DNA from: Bacillota bacterium
GTDB taxonomy: Bacteria; Bacillota; Clostridia; Lachnospirales; Lachnospiraceae
DNA: 64,000 nt
Reading direction: 5' to 3'
Assembly: GCA_029226935.1 (NCBI GenBank)
Contig: JAQXYZ010000072.1
Location: 1 to 64,000, forward strand
Shown in pieces: positions 25,328 to 34,045 of the stretch. The notes under the pieces were generated by a model. It made no database searches. It was not told where the DNA came from and worked only from the letters and a program-made list of their open reading frames with translations. Position 1 is the first letter of the stretch; the number at the start of each line of letters is the position of its first letter. Both the position numbers and the translations under genes were made by a program.

Positions 25328-25356
25328 TTGTAAAATCAGAGGGAATATGTTACATT
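25328..25356 (+). promoter_or_regulatory. Possible promoter inside the gap before recA
   Basis: TTGTAA (25328-25333), 17-nt spacer ending in TGT, TACATT (25351-25356), giving an extended -10. It immediately follows a terminator, so anything transcribed from it is separate from the upstream operon. Confidence 0.35.
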
Positions 25357-25373
25357 GATAAAAGAAAATATCT

Positions 25374-25451
25374 GATTGTTTTTCTTGGAACAATCGAAAA
25401 CATCTGCTTTGCATATCCGGCGTTTTCAGCCAAACATCCAAAGCAAAACAG
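25374..25451 (+). other. Two hairpins in the gap before recA
   Basis: First hairpin: GATTGTT (25374-25380) with AACAATC (25389-25395). Second: GCTTTG (25406-25411) with CAAAGC (25439-25444), enclosing a GGC/GCC mini-stem at 25419-25431. The 340-nt gap between 25297 and 25638 holds no recognised gene; this part may be a leader RNA. I could not match it to a known family. Confidence 0.35.
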
Positions 25452-25468
25452 GAAAAGGGAGGAGGAAG

Positions 25469-25510
25469 ATGCCTTTGAGGGAGTTTTATGGGACATATAA
25501 ATATCTATAA
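25469..25510 (+). CDS. Possible 13-residue ORF with very strong SD
   Basis: ATG at 25469 is preceded at 3 nt by GGGAGGAGG (25457-25465), the longest SD match in the window, and encodes MPLREFYGTYKYL before TAA. Too short for homology to be judged by eye. It could be a leader peptide, a microprotein or chance. It ends 29 nt upstream of the recA -35. Confidence 0.25.
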   Translation: MPLREFYGTYKYL

Positions 25511-25538
25511 TAGAAATATAGAAAAAATAATAAACAGG

Positions 25539-25567
25539 TTGACAAAATCGAACGTTTGTTTTATAGT
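25539..25567 (+). promoter_or_regulatory. Promoter of recA
   Basis: Consensus TTGACA (25539-25544), 17-nt spacer, TATAGT (25562-25567). One LexA box lies in the spacer and another just downstream. Confidence 0.85.
25549..25562 (+). promoter_or_regulatory. LexA (SOS) box 1, within the recA spacer
   Basis: CGAACGTTTGTTTT fits the Gram-positive LexA consensus CGAACRNRYGTTYC at 12 of 14 positions. Confidence 0.6.
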
Positions 25568-25572
25568 AATTA

Positions 25573-25586
25573 AGAACAAATGTTCC
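25573..25586 (+). promoter_or_regulatory. LexA (SOS) box 2, at the recA transcription start
   Basis: AGAACAAATGTTCC fits the Gram-positive LexA consensus at 13 of 14 positions and is a near-perfect GAAC-N4-GTTC palindrome. Confidence 0.8.
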
Positions 25587-25637
25587 CACCGAGATGCTGG
25601 ATTGAACAGCTGAACGGATGAAAAGGAGAAATTATTC

Positions 25638-26663
25638 ATGGAAAGAGAAGAAAAATTAAAAGCATTGGACGCTGCACTTGGACAGATTGAAAAACAGTTT
25701 GGAAAAGGAGCAGTTATGAAATTGGGAGATCCATCGGCACAGATGAATGTGGAAACAATTCCGACAGGTTCATTGAGTCTTGACATTGCACTCGGTCTTG
25801 GTGGAATTCCCAAAGGAAGAATCATTGAGATATATGGACCTGAGTCCAGTGGTAAGACAACAGTTACCTTACATATGATTGCCGAAGTTCAGAAACGTGG
25901 AGGAATTGCGGGCTTTATTGACGCAGAACATGCACTTGATCCCGTTTATGCCAAGAATATAGGGGTGGATGTTGATAATCTTTATATTTCGCAGCCTGAT
26001 AATGGAGAACAGGCATTAGAGATTACTGAGACGATGGTGCGCTCCGGTGCGATTGATATTGTGGTGGTGGACTCCGTTGCAGCACTTGTCCCAAAGGCTG
26101 AGATTGATGGCGATATGGGGGATTCTCATGTTGGTCTGCAGGCAAGATTGATGTCACAGGCGTTGCGTAAATTGACGGCAGTTATCAGTAAATCAAACTG
26201 TACCGTTATCTTTATTAATCAGCTGAGAGAAAAAGTCGGGGTTATGTTTGGAAATCCTGAAACAACTACAGGTGGCCGTGCACTGAAGTTTTATTCATCT
26301 GTCAGGCTGGACGTACGCAGAATCGAAGCATTGAAGCAGAGTGGTGAAACAATTGGTAACAGAACCAGAGTTAAGGTCGTTAAAAATAAGATTGCCCCGC
26401 CTTTTAAGGAGGCAGAATTTGATATTATTTTCGGAGAAGGCATCTCTATGGTAGGAGATGTGCTTGATCTGGCTGCCAGTGTAAATATTGTGAACAAGAG
26501 TGGAGCATGGTATGCTTATGAAGGCAATAAGATTGGGCAGGGAAGAGAGAACACGAAACAATATCTCAAAGACAATCCTGAGGTATTTGCAGAAATTAAC
26601 CGAAAAGTACGCGAACATTTTGGGTTACAGGATGCAGAACAGGTTGGGAAAGCAGAAGACTGA
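25638..26663 (+). CDS. recA: Recombinase RecA
   Basis: 341 residues. RecA forms filaments on single-stranded DNA, drives strand exchange and triggers LexA self-cleavage. Walker A GPESSGKT is at 67-74, Walker B is in [12 protein letters not shown], followed by the L1/L2 loop region with [15 protein letters not shown]. The acidic C-terminus is short. AAGGAG precedes the ATG. The promoter carries two LexA boxes, so the gene is SOS-induced. recX overlaps its stop by one base. Confidence 0.98.
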   Translation: MEREEKLKALDAALGQIEKQFGKGAVMKLGDPSAQMNVETIPTGSLSLDIALGLGGIPKGRIIEIYGPESSGKTTVTLHMIAEVQKRGGIAGFIDAEHALDPVYAKNIGVDVDNLYISQPDNGEQALEITETMVRSGAIDIVVVDSVAALVPKAEIDGDMGDSHVGLQARLMSQALRKLTAVISKSNCTVIFINQLREKVGVMFGNPETTTGGRALKFYSSVRLDVRRIEALKQSGETIGNRTRVKVVKNKIAPPFKEAEFDIIFGEGISMVGDVLDLAASVNIVNKSGAWYAYEGNKIGQGRENTKQYLKDNPEVFAEINRKVREHFGLQDAEQVGKAED

Positions 26664-27286
26664 TGATTATAACCGGAATTAAGGAAATAACAAAATCAAG
26701 AGTAAATATTGAGATTGACAGTGAATTCGCCTTTGTTTTATACAAGGGCGAATTGCGCGTTCTGGGGATCAGGGAAGGTGAGGAAATTAAAGAAGATGTT
26801 TACCATGAGATTGTGGATCAAATACTTCCCAAGAGAGCGAAAATGCGGGCAATGAATCTGCTGAAAAGCCGTTCTTACACAACAGCCCAGCTAAAGGAAA
26901 AGCTGGAAAAAGGGGGATACCCTGAGAATATTATCACAGAGGCAATCGAGTATGTCTCCTCTTTTGGGTATGTGAATGATGGTCAGTATGCAAAGGATTA
27001 TATTGAGTACCACAAAGAATCAAGGAGCAAAACCAGAATTGTAACAGATTTGCTGAAAAAGGGAATTCCAATTAGCCTTATTGAAAGAGCATGGGATGCT
27101 TCGGTTGGATGTGACAGACAGGAATTAGAGAAAAAGCAAATTTATTATTGGATTGATAAAAAGCATTTTTCAACCAAAACAGCTACACCCAAGGAACGAC
27201 AGAAGATGATAGCTTTTTTGTATCGCAAGGGTTTTTCAACTGAAATAATAAGAAATGTACTTTCACTTGACATAACTACTTTTTAA
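26663..27286 (+). CDS. recX: RecA regulator RecX
   Basis: 207 residues with three RecX three-helix repeats (MNLLKSRSYTTAQLKEKLEKGGY; YVNDGQYAKDYIEYHKESRSKTRIV; the C-terminal AFLYRKGFSTEIIRNVL). RecX binds the RecA filament groove and tunes its activity. Its ATG overlaps the recA stop (TGATG), so the two are translationally coupled and share SOS control. The family typically has 150-270 residues. The N-terminal 60 residues are a strand-rich extension common in Firmicutes RecX. Confidence 0.88.
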   Translation: MIITGIKEITKSRVNIEIDSEFAFVLYKGELRVLGIREGEEIKEDVYHEIVDQILPKRAKMRAMNLLKSRSYTTAQLKEKLEKGGYPENIITEAIEYVSSFGYVNDGQYAKDYIEYHKESRSKTRIVTDLLKKGIPISLIERAWDASVGCDRQELEKKQIYYWIDKKHFSTKTATPKERQKMIAFLYRKGFSTEIIRNVLSLDITTF

Positions 27287-27408
27287 GTTTAAAATTTAAG
27301 TGTTGTAAAATTGCTTTTAGAATGTTAGAACTACATGGGACGGCATATTTTATGTCAGTAGTTGTTACATACATTCTATATAGATAAGAGTACAATGAAA
27401 ATTAAATA

Positions 27409-27421
27409 AGGAGGTGCTCCT
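27409..27421 (+). promoter_or_regulatory. rny SD inside a small hairpin
   Basis: AGGAG (27409-27413), loop GTG, CTCCT (27417-27421): the whole SD is in a 5-bp perfect stem 4 nt before the ATG. It may lower or regulate rny translation. Confidence 0.45.
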
Positions 27422-27425
27422 GTAA

Positions 27426-28973
27426 ATGATGCAAGTTTTGATAGCAGTCATCGTTACGCTGGTAGTGGTAGCTCCTTTGGCATGGATTTTGGCAACTACT
27501 TATTGTAAAAAGGTATCTGATGCCAAGATTGGAAATGCTGAAGAAAAGGCACGCGAGATTATTGATGAAGCTCTGAAAACTGCTGAAAGCAAAAAGCGCG
27601 AATCCTTACTGGAAGTCAAGGAAGAGTCCATTCGCACCAAGAACGAACTGGACAAGGAGATTAAGGAACGTCGTGCTGAAGCACAGCGTTATGAACGCAG
27701 AATTCAGCAGAAAGAAGAGAACATTGATAAGAAATCAGAAGCGATTGAGAAAAAGGAAGCCAGCTTAGCTGCCAGAGAAGAAGAACTGGCCAAACAGCGG
27801 GTTGAGATTTCAAAGCTTAATGAACAGAGATTACAGGAACTGGAACGAATCTCAGGTTTAACCTCCGAACAGGCAAAAGAATATTTATTAAAAATTGTTG
27901 AAGATGAAGTAAAGCATGAAACGGCTGTGATGATCAAGGAAATGGAGAATCGCGCCAAAGAAGAAGCCGACAAAAAGGCGAAAGAATATGTGGTCACAGC
28001 AATACAGAAATGTGCAGCAGACCATGTGTCCGAAACGACAATTTCAGTTGTTCAGCTTCCTAACGATGAAATGAAGGGAAGAATCATTGGTAGAGAGGGA
28101 AGAAATATCAGAACTCTTGAAACACTGACCGGAGTTGATTTGATTATTGATGACACACCGGAAGCAGTTATTTTATCAGGATTCGATCCTATTCGCAGGG
28201 AAGTGGCAAGAATTGCGCTTGAAAAATTAATTGTGGATGGACGTATTCATCCAGCTAGAATTGAAGAAATGGTTGAGAAAGCGCAAAAAGAAGTTGAAGT
28301 TATGATTAAAGAAGAGGGTGAGGCAGCTACCTTAGAGGTAGGTGTACATGGCATTCATCCTGAACTGGTAAGACTGCTTGGTAAGATGAAGTTTAGAACA
28401 AGCTATGGTCAGAATGCATTGAAGCATTCTATAGAGGTAGCTCAACTTTCCGGGCTGCTGGCGGCAGAACTTGGGTTGGACGTAAGAATGGCAAAGAGAG
28501 CCGGTCTTTTACATGATATAGGTAAAGCTGTAGATCATGAGATGGAAGGCTCACACATTCAGCTTGGTGTGGAACTTTGTAGAAAATACAAGGAGTCACC
28601 CATTGTTATTAATGCCGTGGAATCCCACCACGGTGACGTTGAACCGCAGTCACTGATCGCATGTATTGTACAGGCTTCTGATACAATTTCTGCGGCAAGA
28701 CCGGGAGCAAGAAGAGAAACACTTGAAACTTATACAAGTAGATTAAAACAATTAGAAGATATCACAAACAATTTTAAAGGTGTAGATAAATCTTTTGCAA
28801 TTCAGGCAGGTAGAGAGATTCGTGTAATGGTAGTTCCGGAACAGATTTCTGATTCCGACATGGTACTTTTGGCTAGAGATATTTCCAAGCAGATTGAGTC
28901 TGAACTGGAATATCCGGGACAAATAAAAGTCAATGTAATCAGAGAATCAAGGGTAATCGATTACGCAAAATAG
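27426..28973 (+). CDS. rny: Ribonuclease Y
   Basis: 515 residues. RNase Y is the membrane-bound endonuclease that starts much mRNA decay in Firmicutes. Order of parts: N-terminal membrane helix (about 3-24), a long charged coiled coil (about 30-200), KH domain with [15 protein letters not shown], then an HD domain with [17 protein letters not shown] and the second metal motif [12 protein letters not shown] 27426 and ATG 27429 are both possible starts. It lies downstream of recA-recX as in several clostridia and close to the Bacillus recA-ymdA order. The SD lies in a small hairpin. Confidence 0.96.
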   Translation: MMQVLIAVIVTLVVVAPLAWILATTYCKKVSDAKIGNAEEKAREIIDEALKTAESKKRESLLEVKEESIRTKNELDKEIKERRAEAQRYERRIQQKEENIDKKSEAIEKKEASLAAREEELAKQRVEISKLNEQRLQELERISGLTSEQAKEYLLKIVEDEVKHETAVMIKEMENRAKEEADKKAKEYVVTAIQKCAADHVSETTISVVQLPNDEMKGRIIGREGRNIRTLETLTGVDLIIDDTPEAVILSGFDPIRREVARIALEKLIVDGRIHPARIEEMVEKAQKEVEVMIKEEGEAATLEVGVHGIHPELVRLLGKMKFRTSYGQNALKHSIEVAQLSGLLAAELGLDVRMAKRAGLLHDIGKAVDHEMEGSHIQLGVELCRKYKESPIVINAVESHHGDVEPQSLIACIVQASDTISAARPGARRETLETYTSRLKQLEDITNNFKGVDKSFAIQAGREIRVMVVPEQISDSDMVLLARDISKQIESELEYPGQIKVNVIRESRVIDYAK

Positions 28974-29000
28974 TTATATTCGATTTACGGACCAGAAAAC

Positions 29001-29033
29001 GGCAGAATTCAGTTATGAGTTCTGCCATTTTTT
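29001..29033 (+). terminator. Terminator after rny
   Basis: GGCAGAATTC (29001-29010) pairs with GAGTTCTGCC (29017-29026), one wobble, then ATTTTTT. Confidence 0.85.
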
Positions 29034-29054
29034 ATTGAAAAATGAAAAAAAACC

Positions 29055-29083
29055 TTGTTAGATAGGGAATGTTATAGTAGAAT
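29055..29083 (+). promoter_or_regulatory. Promoter of the aminotransferase gene
   Basis: TTGTTA (29055-29060), 17-nt spacer, TAGAAT (29078-29083). Confidence 0.5.
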
Positions 29084-29152
29084 AGTATGGGCATTGGATT
29101 GTATACAATTATCCAAAGATACTATTATGATAGAAACAGGAGGATATGCGCC

Positions 29153-30448
29153 ATGAGGGCATATAAAGAATTAAGCGAAAACGAGTTGCTTGCGCTGAAG
29201 GAAAAATTGAGCAAACAGTATGAGGAAGCAAAGGCAAAAGGATTAAAGCTGGATATGTCCAGAGGAAAGCCGGCACCGTCCCAGCTTGATATGGAAATGG
29301 ATTTCCTTGACGTAATAGATTCTTCATCTCTTCTTAAATCGGAGAATGGAACAGATTGTAGAAATTATGGGCTTTTGGATGGGCTTCCGGAAGCAAAGAA
29401 GCTGATGGCTGACATGCTTTTGGTTCCGGAAGAAAATGTGATTGTCTGTGGGAATGCAAGCCTTAATATCATGTATGATACAATTTCCCGTTCCATGATT
29501 TTTGGCGTGCTGGGAAGCACTCCATGGTGTAAATTAGATAAAGTAAAATTTCTCTGTCCGGTACCGGGATATGACAGACATTTTGCAATTACCGAACAAT
29601 TTGGCATAGAGATGATTAATATTCCAATGACGGAAAACGGACCGGATATGGATTTAGTAGAAAAATATGTAAATGAAGATCCTGCGGTTAAAGGAATTTG
29701 GTGTGTACCGAAATATTCTAATCCTCAGGGATATACCTACAGTGATGAGACGGTAAAGAGATTTGCCGCTTTAAAACCTGCTGCGGAAGACTTCAGAATT
29801 TTCTGGGATAATGCATATGTAATTCATGATCTTTATGAGGATAGAAGTGATGACCTTTTAGAAATTTTAAGTGAATGTGAAAAGGCAGGTAATCCTGATA
29901 TGGTGTATGAGTTTTGCTCTACTTCCAAAGTCACTTTTCCGGGGGCAGGCATCTCTGCAATCGCTTCTTCCAAAGCAAATTTAGAGTTTATAAAAAAGAC
30001 CATGACAATACAGACCATTGGGTATGATAAGATCAATCAGCTGCGTCATGTAAAATATTTTAAAAATCTTGATGGCATGAAGACACATATGAGAAAGCAT
30101 GCAACAATTATGAGGCCTAAATTTGAGGCTGTTTTAGAGGTACTCGAAAGAGAACTTTCAGGACTTTCCATCGGTTCATGGACGAAGCCGAATGGAGGCT
30201 ATTTTATTTCTTTTGATGCAATGGAGGGCTGTGCAAAAGAAATTGTTGAAAAGTGCAAAGAAGCAGGGGTTATCCTGACAGGTGCAGGTGCAACCTATCC
30301 GTACAAAAAGGACCCCAAGGACAGTAACATTCGTCTTGCACCCACTTTTCCTTCCTCAGAGGAGCTGGCAATGGCAACAGACTTATTTGTGCTTTGTGTG
30401 AAGTTAGTTAGTGTGGAAAAACTTCTGAAACTGAAAAATGGAGACTAA
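29153..30448 (+). CDS. PLP-dependent class I aminotransferase, aspartate aminotransferase-like
   Basis: 431 residues, fold-type I. The N-terminus (LDMSRGKPAPSQLDM, then NYGLLDGLPEAKKLMA) and the PLP-Lys context CSTSKVTFPGAGISA place it in the MocR-like AspAT subfamily (Aminotran_MocR), some of whose members have been shown to be aspartate aminotransferases. The conserved SNPQGYTYS and WDNAYVIHDL motifs for cofactor binding are intact. It has no HTH domain, so it is not a MocR regulator. ATG 29153 lies 7 nt after AGGAGGA; the longer frame from 29087 has no SD. The nudF-like gene begins 1 nt after the stop. Substrate is an inference. Confidence 0.85.
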   Translation: MRAYKELSENELLALKEKLSKQYEEAKAKGLKLDMSRGKPAPSQLDMEMDFLDVIDSSSLLKSENGTDCRNYGLLDGLPEAKKLMADMLLVPEENVIVCGNASLNIMYDTISRSMIFGVLGSTPWCKLDKVKFLCPVPGYDRHFAITEQFGIEMINIPMTENGPDMDLVEKYVNEDPAVKGIWCVPKYSNPQGYTYSDETVKRFAALKPAAEDFRIFWDNAYVIHDLYEDRSDDLLEILSECEKAGNPDMVYEFCSTSKVTFPGAGISAIASSKANLEFIKKTMTIQTIGYDKINQLRHVKYFKNLDGMKTHMRKHATIMRPKFEAVLEVLERELSGLSIGSWTKPNGGYFISFDAMEGCAKEIVEKCKEAGVILTGAGATYPYKKDPKDSNIRLAPTFPSSEELAMATDLFVLCVKLVSVEKLLKLKNGD

Positions 30449-30449
30449 A

Positions 30450-30986
30450 ATGGAAGAGATTAAAAGGTTATCAAGGGATTTGGTTGCACATGGTGCGATT
30501 ATTGATTATTATCAGGACACCATGCAGATACCTAACGGGAATGTGGTAAAATGGGATTTTATTAAGCATAAAGGCGCTGCTGCGGTGGTTCCGGTAGACG
30601 ATCAGGGGAGACTGATTATGGTCAGACAGTATCGTAATGCGTTGGAGAGGTATACTCTTGAAATCCCGGCAGGAGGTCTTCAAACACCGGGAGAACCTAC
30701 CATGGATGCGGCATTAAGGGAACTTGAGGAAGAGACCGGATATCGTGCCGGGCATATTGAAATGCTGATTAGTATTTACACTACCGTGGCATTTTGCAAT
30801 GAAAAAATTGATATCTATGTTGCAACAGGTCTTATTCCGGGAAAACAGCATTTGGATGAGGATGAATACGTTCAGGTGGATGCTTTTACTGTGGAGGAAT
30901 TAACAAAAAAGATTTTTGCAGGAGAAATTCAGGACTCAAAAACAGTGGCCGCAATCATGGCCTATAAGGATCAATATCTCAGGTAG
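30450..30986 (+). CDS. NUDIX hydrolase, ADP-ribose pyrophosphatase type
   Basis: 178 residues. NudF-type enzymes hydrolyse ADP-ribose to AMP and ribose 5-phosphate. The Nudix box is in AALRELEEETGYRAG (R-E-x2-E-E-x-G), preceded by the ADPRase-specific RQYRNALERYTLEIPAGG. GGAG (30440-30443) is 6 nt before ATG 30450; ATG 30438 is an alternative inside the aminotransferase gene. Bacillus has the same order nudF-spoIIM-(fur)-xerD, so the position supports the call. Confidence 0.9.
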   Translation: MEEIKRLSRDLVAHGAIIDYYQDTMQIPNGNVVKWDFIKHKGAAAVVPVDDQGRLIMVRQYRNALERYTLEIPAGGLQTPGEPTMDAALRELEEETGYRAGHIEMLISIYTTVAFCNEKIDIYVATGLIPGKQHLDEDEYVQVDAFTVEELTKKIFAGEIQDSKTVAAIMAYKDQYLR

Positions 30987-31018
30987 GTTTAAGGTTAATC
31001 AGGCTTTGAAAAGTTTTG

Positions 31019-31048
31019 ACAGGCAGTGCATATGCACTGCCTGTTTTT
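31019..31048 (+). terminator. Terminator after the NUDIX gene
   Basis: A perfect 26-nt palindrome (31019-31044; half-site ACAGGCAGTGCAT) followed by TTTT. It separates the aminotransferase-nudF unit from spoIIM. Confidence 0.9.
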
Positions 31049-31109
31049 CATAGATATAAAAAGCAGGATATGGGCACAAAAATGTCAACGTTGAGAGGTA
31101 TGGATAAGG

Positions 31110-31712
31110 ATGCTTGGAAGAGAAAAGAACAATATTTATGCGATCTGGTTTTATCTGTTCTTAGGGAGTTTCCTCTTAGGAATAGTTGTCATGAACATGG
31201 GAAGTAATCTGTTCCTTATAGAAGATGGCATTTTCAGTGCAGCTTCTGTTAATCGGTTAAAATACATTGAACTTGATAGTGGAAGATTTTTTATTTATGT
31301 ATTAAAACACAGGATAGGAGAGGGGCTGCTTATGGTTTTGGTTTCTACAACAGGGCTAGGGCTGCTTTCTGTTTATGGCTGTGTAATATGGCAGGGGATA
31401 CTTGCGGGAATGATGGTTACAGCATCGGTGATAAGATTTGGGACGAAAGGATTATTGCTCATTTTAGGTGGGATGTTTCCACATCAGCTGCTTTTGGTTC
31501 CGGCAGAAATTATGCTTCTTGGGTGGTGTTATGAAAATTACTGTAAAGGACATTGGGGAGGAAAATATGTACCTTCTTATTACAAAGGAAAGCAGCAGTT
31601 AATCAGGCAGACGATACTGTTGGTCTGGATTGGAATGGTGATTTTGATTGGCTGTATATTGGAAAGTTATGTAAACCCAATTCTTGTCACAGACCTAATA
31701 AAAATTTTTTGA
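31110..31712 (+). CDS. Stage II sporulation protein M (SpoIIM) family membrane protein
   Basis: 200 residues with five or so membrane helices: FYLFLGSFLLGIVVMNMG, then LVSTTGLGLLSVYGCVIWQGILAG and the conserved LILGGMFPHQLLLVPAEI, which is the SpoIIM signature (G-x-x-PHG/Q-x-x-E-x-P). SpoIIM works with SpoIID and SpoIIP to dissolve septal peptidoglycan during engulfment. Here ATG 31110 has a distant GAGAGG, so expression may be low. Bacillus SpoIIM is about 215 residues. Its place between nudF and xerD is conserved in endospore formers. Confidence 0.8.
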   Translation: MLGREKNNIYAIWFYLFLGSFLLGIVVMNMGSNLFLIEDGIFSAASVNRLKYIELDSGRFFIYVLKHRIGEGLLMVLVSTTGLGLLSVYGCVIWQGILAGMMVTASVIRFGTKGLLLILGGMFPHQLLLVPAEIMLLGWCYENYCKGHWGGKYVPSYYKGKQQLIRQTILLVWIGMVILIGCILESYVNPILVTDLIKIF

Positions 31713-31817
31713 AAAATTTTTTACAAGATATAGTATTTACATAATTTGGCATTTGCGATATGTTGTATTTTAATGTAAAAAAGCTCTGAAAGGCGCATAA
31801 AACAGGCAAAAATGCAT

Positions 31818-31846
31818 TTGATTTTCTCCGTTACACTGATTATAAT
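31818..31846 (+). promoter_or_regulatory. Promoter of xerD
   Basis: TTGATT (31818-31823), 17-nt spacer, perfect TATAAT (31841-31846). Confidence 0.65.
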
Positions 31847-31897
31847 GGTATCTAAACACAGCTTATGTAAACATAATTTTTTTGGGGAGAAATACTT

Positions 31898-32788
31898 TTG
31901 GAAATGGAAAGAGAGATTAATGCATTTATAGTTTATTTACATAATGTCAGGAAAACATCTGAAAATACAGAGCTTTCCTATCGCAGAGATCTGCTGAAAG
32001 TAAGAAACTATATGGAGGAGCAGGGGATTGAGGATGTAAAGAAGATTACCTCAACAAACTTAAATTCTTATGTGCTTTATCTGGAAAAAAATAAATTCTC
32101 AGCGGCTACGATATCCAGGAATATTGCATCGCTGAAGGCTTTTTATCATTATATGTATAAAGAGGGCATGGTAAAGGAGGACGCAGCTGAAACACTTCAT
32201 GCTCCCAAGATTGAAAAGAAAATGCCTGAAATCCTCTCTACCGATGAGGTTATTAAGCTTTTAGAGCAGCCTTCGGGAGATTCACCTAAGGAAATCAGAG
32301 ATAAGGCAATGCTGGAGCTTTTGTATGCGACAGGTATCAGAGTCACAGAACTGATTAATCTGAAGCTTTCAGATATTAATCTGCAGATGGGATATCTTGT
32401 TTGCAGGGATGCTGATAAGGAGAGAGTCATTCCTTTTGGAAACGAAGCCAAGAGTGCACTGATTCGTTATCTGGAGGGAACACGTGCGGGCATGATTGCA
32501 GACCAGAATTCAGAGTATTTGTTTGCAAATTGTTCAGGAAAGCCGATGAGCCGTCAGGGCTTTTGGAAGCTGATTAAGTTCTATGCGAAGAAGGCAGGGA
32601 TTGTGGCAGACATTACGCCGCATACATTGCGACATTCTTTTGCGGCACATCTGGTAGAAAATGGTGCAGATCTTAGAAGCGTACAGGAGATGCTTGGGCA
32701 TTCTGACATTTCAACGACACAGATTTATGCAAATATGAATCATAACCGGATACGGGAGGTATACGCGAAAGCGCATCCAAGACATTAA
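31898..32788 (+). CDS. xerD: Site-specific tyrosine recombinase XerD
   Basis: 296 residues. With XerC it resolves chromosome dimers at dif. The SAM-like core-binding domain is residues 1-90. Catalytic residues are all present: Arg148 (ATGIRVTEL), Lys174, His242-x-x-Arg245 (HTLRHSF), His268 (GHSDIS) and the nucleophile Tyr277 (TQIYANM). The TTG at 31898 is 8 nt after GGGGAG, a better fit than ATG 31904. Length and the ending (AKAHPRH) match XerD rather than an integrase, and no attachment site or mobile genes are nearby. Confidence 0.92.
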   Translation: MEMEREINAFIVYLHNVRKTSENTELSYRRDLLKVRNYMEEQGIEDVKKITSTNLNSYVLYLEKNKFSAATISRNIASLKAFYHYMYKEGMVKEDAAETLHAPKIEKKMPEILSTDEVIKLLEQPSGDSPKEIRDKAMLELLYATGIRVTELINLKLSDINLQMGYLVCRDADKERVIPFGNEAKSALIRYLEGTRAGMIADQNSEYLFANCSGKPMSRQGFWKLIKFYAKKAGIVADITPHTLRHSFAAHLVENGADLRSVQEMLGHSDISTTQIYANMNHNRIREVYAKAHPRH

Positions 32789-32814
32789 AAATATATGAAT
32801 GGATTATAAAGTGT

Positions 32815-32841
32815 AAAAGGTCTGGCAAAACCAGACCTTTT
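32815..32841. terminator. Bidirectional terminator between xerD and the DAHP synthase gene
   Basis: AAAAGGTCTGG pairs with CCAGACCTTTT, 11 bp, loop CAAAA. T-rich on both strands, between convergent genes. Confidence 0.85.
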
Positions 32842-32851
32842 AGTTTATTTC

Positions 32852-33880
32852 TTATTCATATTCGGCAATATCATAAATTAATTTTTCGGAAGCTTCCCAT
32901 CCGAGGCAGGGGTCAGTAATGGATTTGCCATAGATACCCTCGCCAATCTTCTGGCATCCGCCTTCAATGTAGCTTTCAATCATAACACCTTTGACCAGCT
33001 TATGGATATCGGAATTCAGTTTGCGGCTGTGCATAACTTCTTTAACAATACGAATCTGCTGTTCAAACTGTTTATTGGAATTGCTGTGGTTGGTGTCAAT
33101 GATGGTAGCAGGATTTTTTAAGTCTCTTTCATTGTAAAGTGTGAGAAGCAGATTCAAATCTTCATAATGGTAATTGGGAAGATTGCCACCGTGTTTGTTA
33201 GTAGCACCGCGAAGCACCGTATGAGCAAGCTCGTTCCCATTCGTCTCTACCTCCCATCCTCTATAAATAAAGGAATGGGGATGCTGAGAAGCATAAACAG
33301 AATTTAACATGACGGTTAAATTGCCGCTGGTAGGATTTTTCATTCCTGCAGGCACGTCAAACCCGCTGACAACGATTCTGTGCTGTTGATCCTCAACAGA
33401 ACGGGCACCGATTGCAACATAGGACAAAATATCGGATACATAGCCCCAATTTTCAGGATAAAGCATTTCGTCAGCAGCAGTAAGACCGGATTCTGCAATT
33501 GCGCGTATATGCATTTTCCTCATAGCAATCAGACCGGCAAGAAAATCAGGTTTTTCTTCAGGATTAGGCTGATGGACAATCCCTTTATAGCCCTCGCCTG
33601 TTGTTCTGGGCTTATTGGTGTAAATTCTGGGAATTATGATCAGTTTATCCTTTACCTTCTCGCTGACCTTGGCAAGGCGTGTCACATAATCACATACAGC
33701 ATCCTCATTGTCAGCAGAGCAGGGACCGATAATTACAAGAAACTTATTGCTTTTTCCGGTAATTACATCGCGGATTTCCTGATCTCTTTCAGCTTTTAAT
33801 CTAACCAGTTCGGCTGGGACGGGAAATTGTTCTCTGATCTCATCCGGAGTAGGCAGTTTTTTAATAAACTTAAATGACAT
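32852..33880 (-). CDS. 3-deoxy-7-phosphoheptulonate (DAHP) synthase, class I
   Basis: 342 residues. It condenses erythrose 4-phosphate with phosphoenolpyruvate, the entry to aromatic amino acid synthesis. Class I alpha (AroF/G/H-like) signatures: IIGPCSADN, PRIYTNKPRTTGEGYKG, and GGNLPNYHYEDL, with the metal-site residues in DTNHSNSNKQ. Feedback specificity (Phe, Tyr or Trp) is not readable. AGGAGG lies 8 nt before the ATG and the gene has its own promoter. No other shikimate genes are in the window. Confidence 0.93.
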   Translation of the reverse strand: MSFKFIKKLPTPDEIREQFPVPAELVRLKAERDQEIRDVITGKSNKFLVIIGPCSADNEDAVCDYVTRLAKVSEKVKDKLIIIPRIYTNKPRTTGEGYKGIVHQPNPEEKPDFLAGLIAMRKMHIRAIAESGLTAADEMLYPENWGYVSDILSYVAIGARSVEDQQHRIVVSGFDVPAGMKNPTSGNLTVMLNSVYASQHPHSFIYRGWEVETNGNELAHTVLRGATNKHGGNLPNYHYEDLNLLLTLYNERDLKNPATIIDTNHSNSNKQFEQQIRIVKEVMHSRKLNSDIHKLVKGVMIESYIEGGCQKIGEGIYGKSITDPCLGWEASEKLIYDIAEYE

Positions 33881-33912
33881 AATGATTTCCTCCTCAGTAG
33901 TTGACCGTGTTC

Positions 33913-33941
33913 ATTATAATATACAAAAATTGGATACGCAA
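33913..33941 (-). promoter_or_regulatory. Promoter of the DAHP synthase gene
   Basis: Minus strand: TTGCGT (33941-33936), 17-nt spacer, TATAAT (33918-33913). Confidence 0.7.
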
Positions 33942-33966
33942 GGAAAAAACGCAATTAAATCAAGGC

Positions 33967-33995
33967 TTGACAAAAGAACATCAGGTGAATACAAT
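33967..33995 (+). promoter_or_regulatory. Promoter of the amino-acid binding protein gene
   Basis: Consensus TTGACA (33967-33972), 17-nt spacer, TACAAT (33990-33995); a 50-nt leader follows. Confidence 0.75.
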
Positions 33996-34045
33996 TTGTT
34001 TATGGCAAAAGCCAAAGGTAATAAATTTAGGAGAGGAGAATTATT

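Noticed and set aside
25374..25451. c-di-GMP-I like element on the minus strand (a GCAAAGC core near 25406-25412)
   Set aside because: Only a short core resembles it; the first-stem sequence and receptor are missing.
25309..25500. 63-residue frame in the gap before recA
   Set aside because: No SD at its start, overlaps the terminator tail and both hairpins, composition unlike a protein.
31898..32788. Phage or transposon integrase
   Set aside because: Length, C-terminus and nudF-spoIIM neighbourhood fit chromosomal XerD; no attachment repeats or mobile genes seen.
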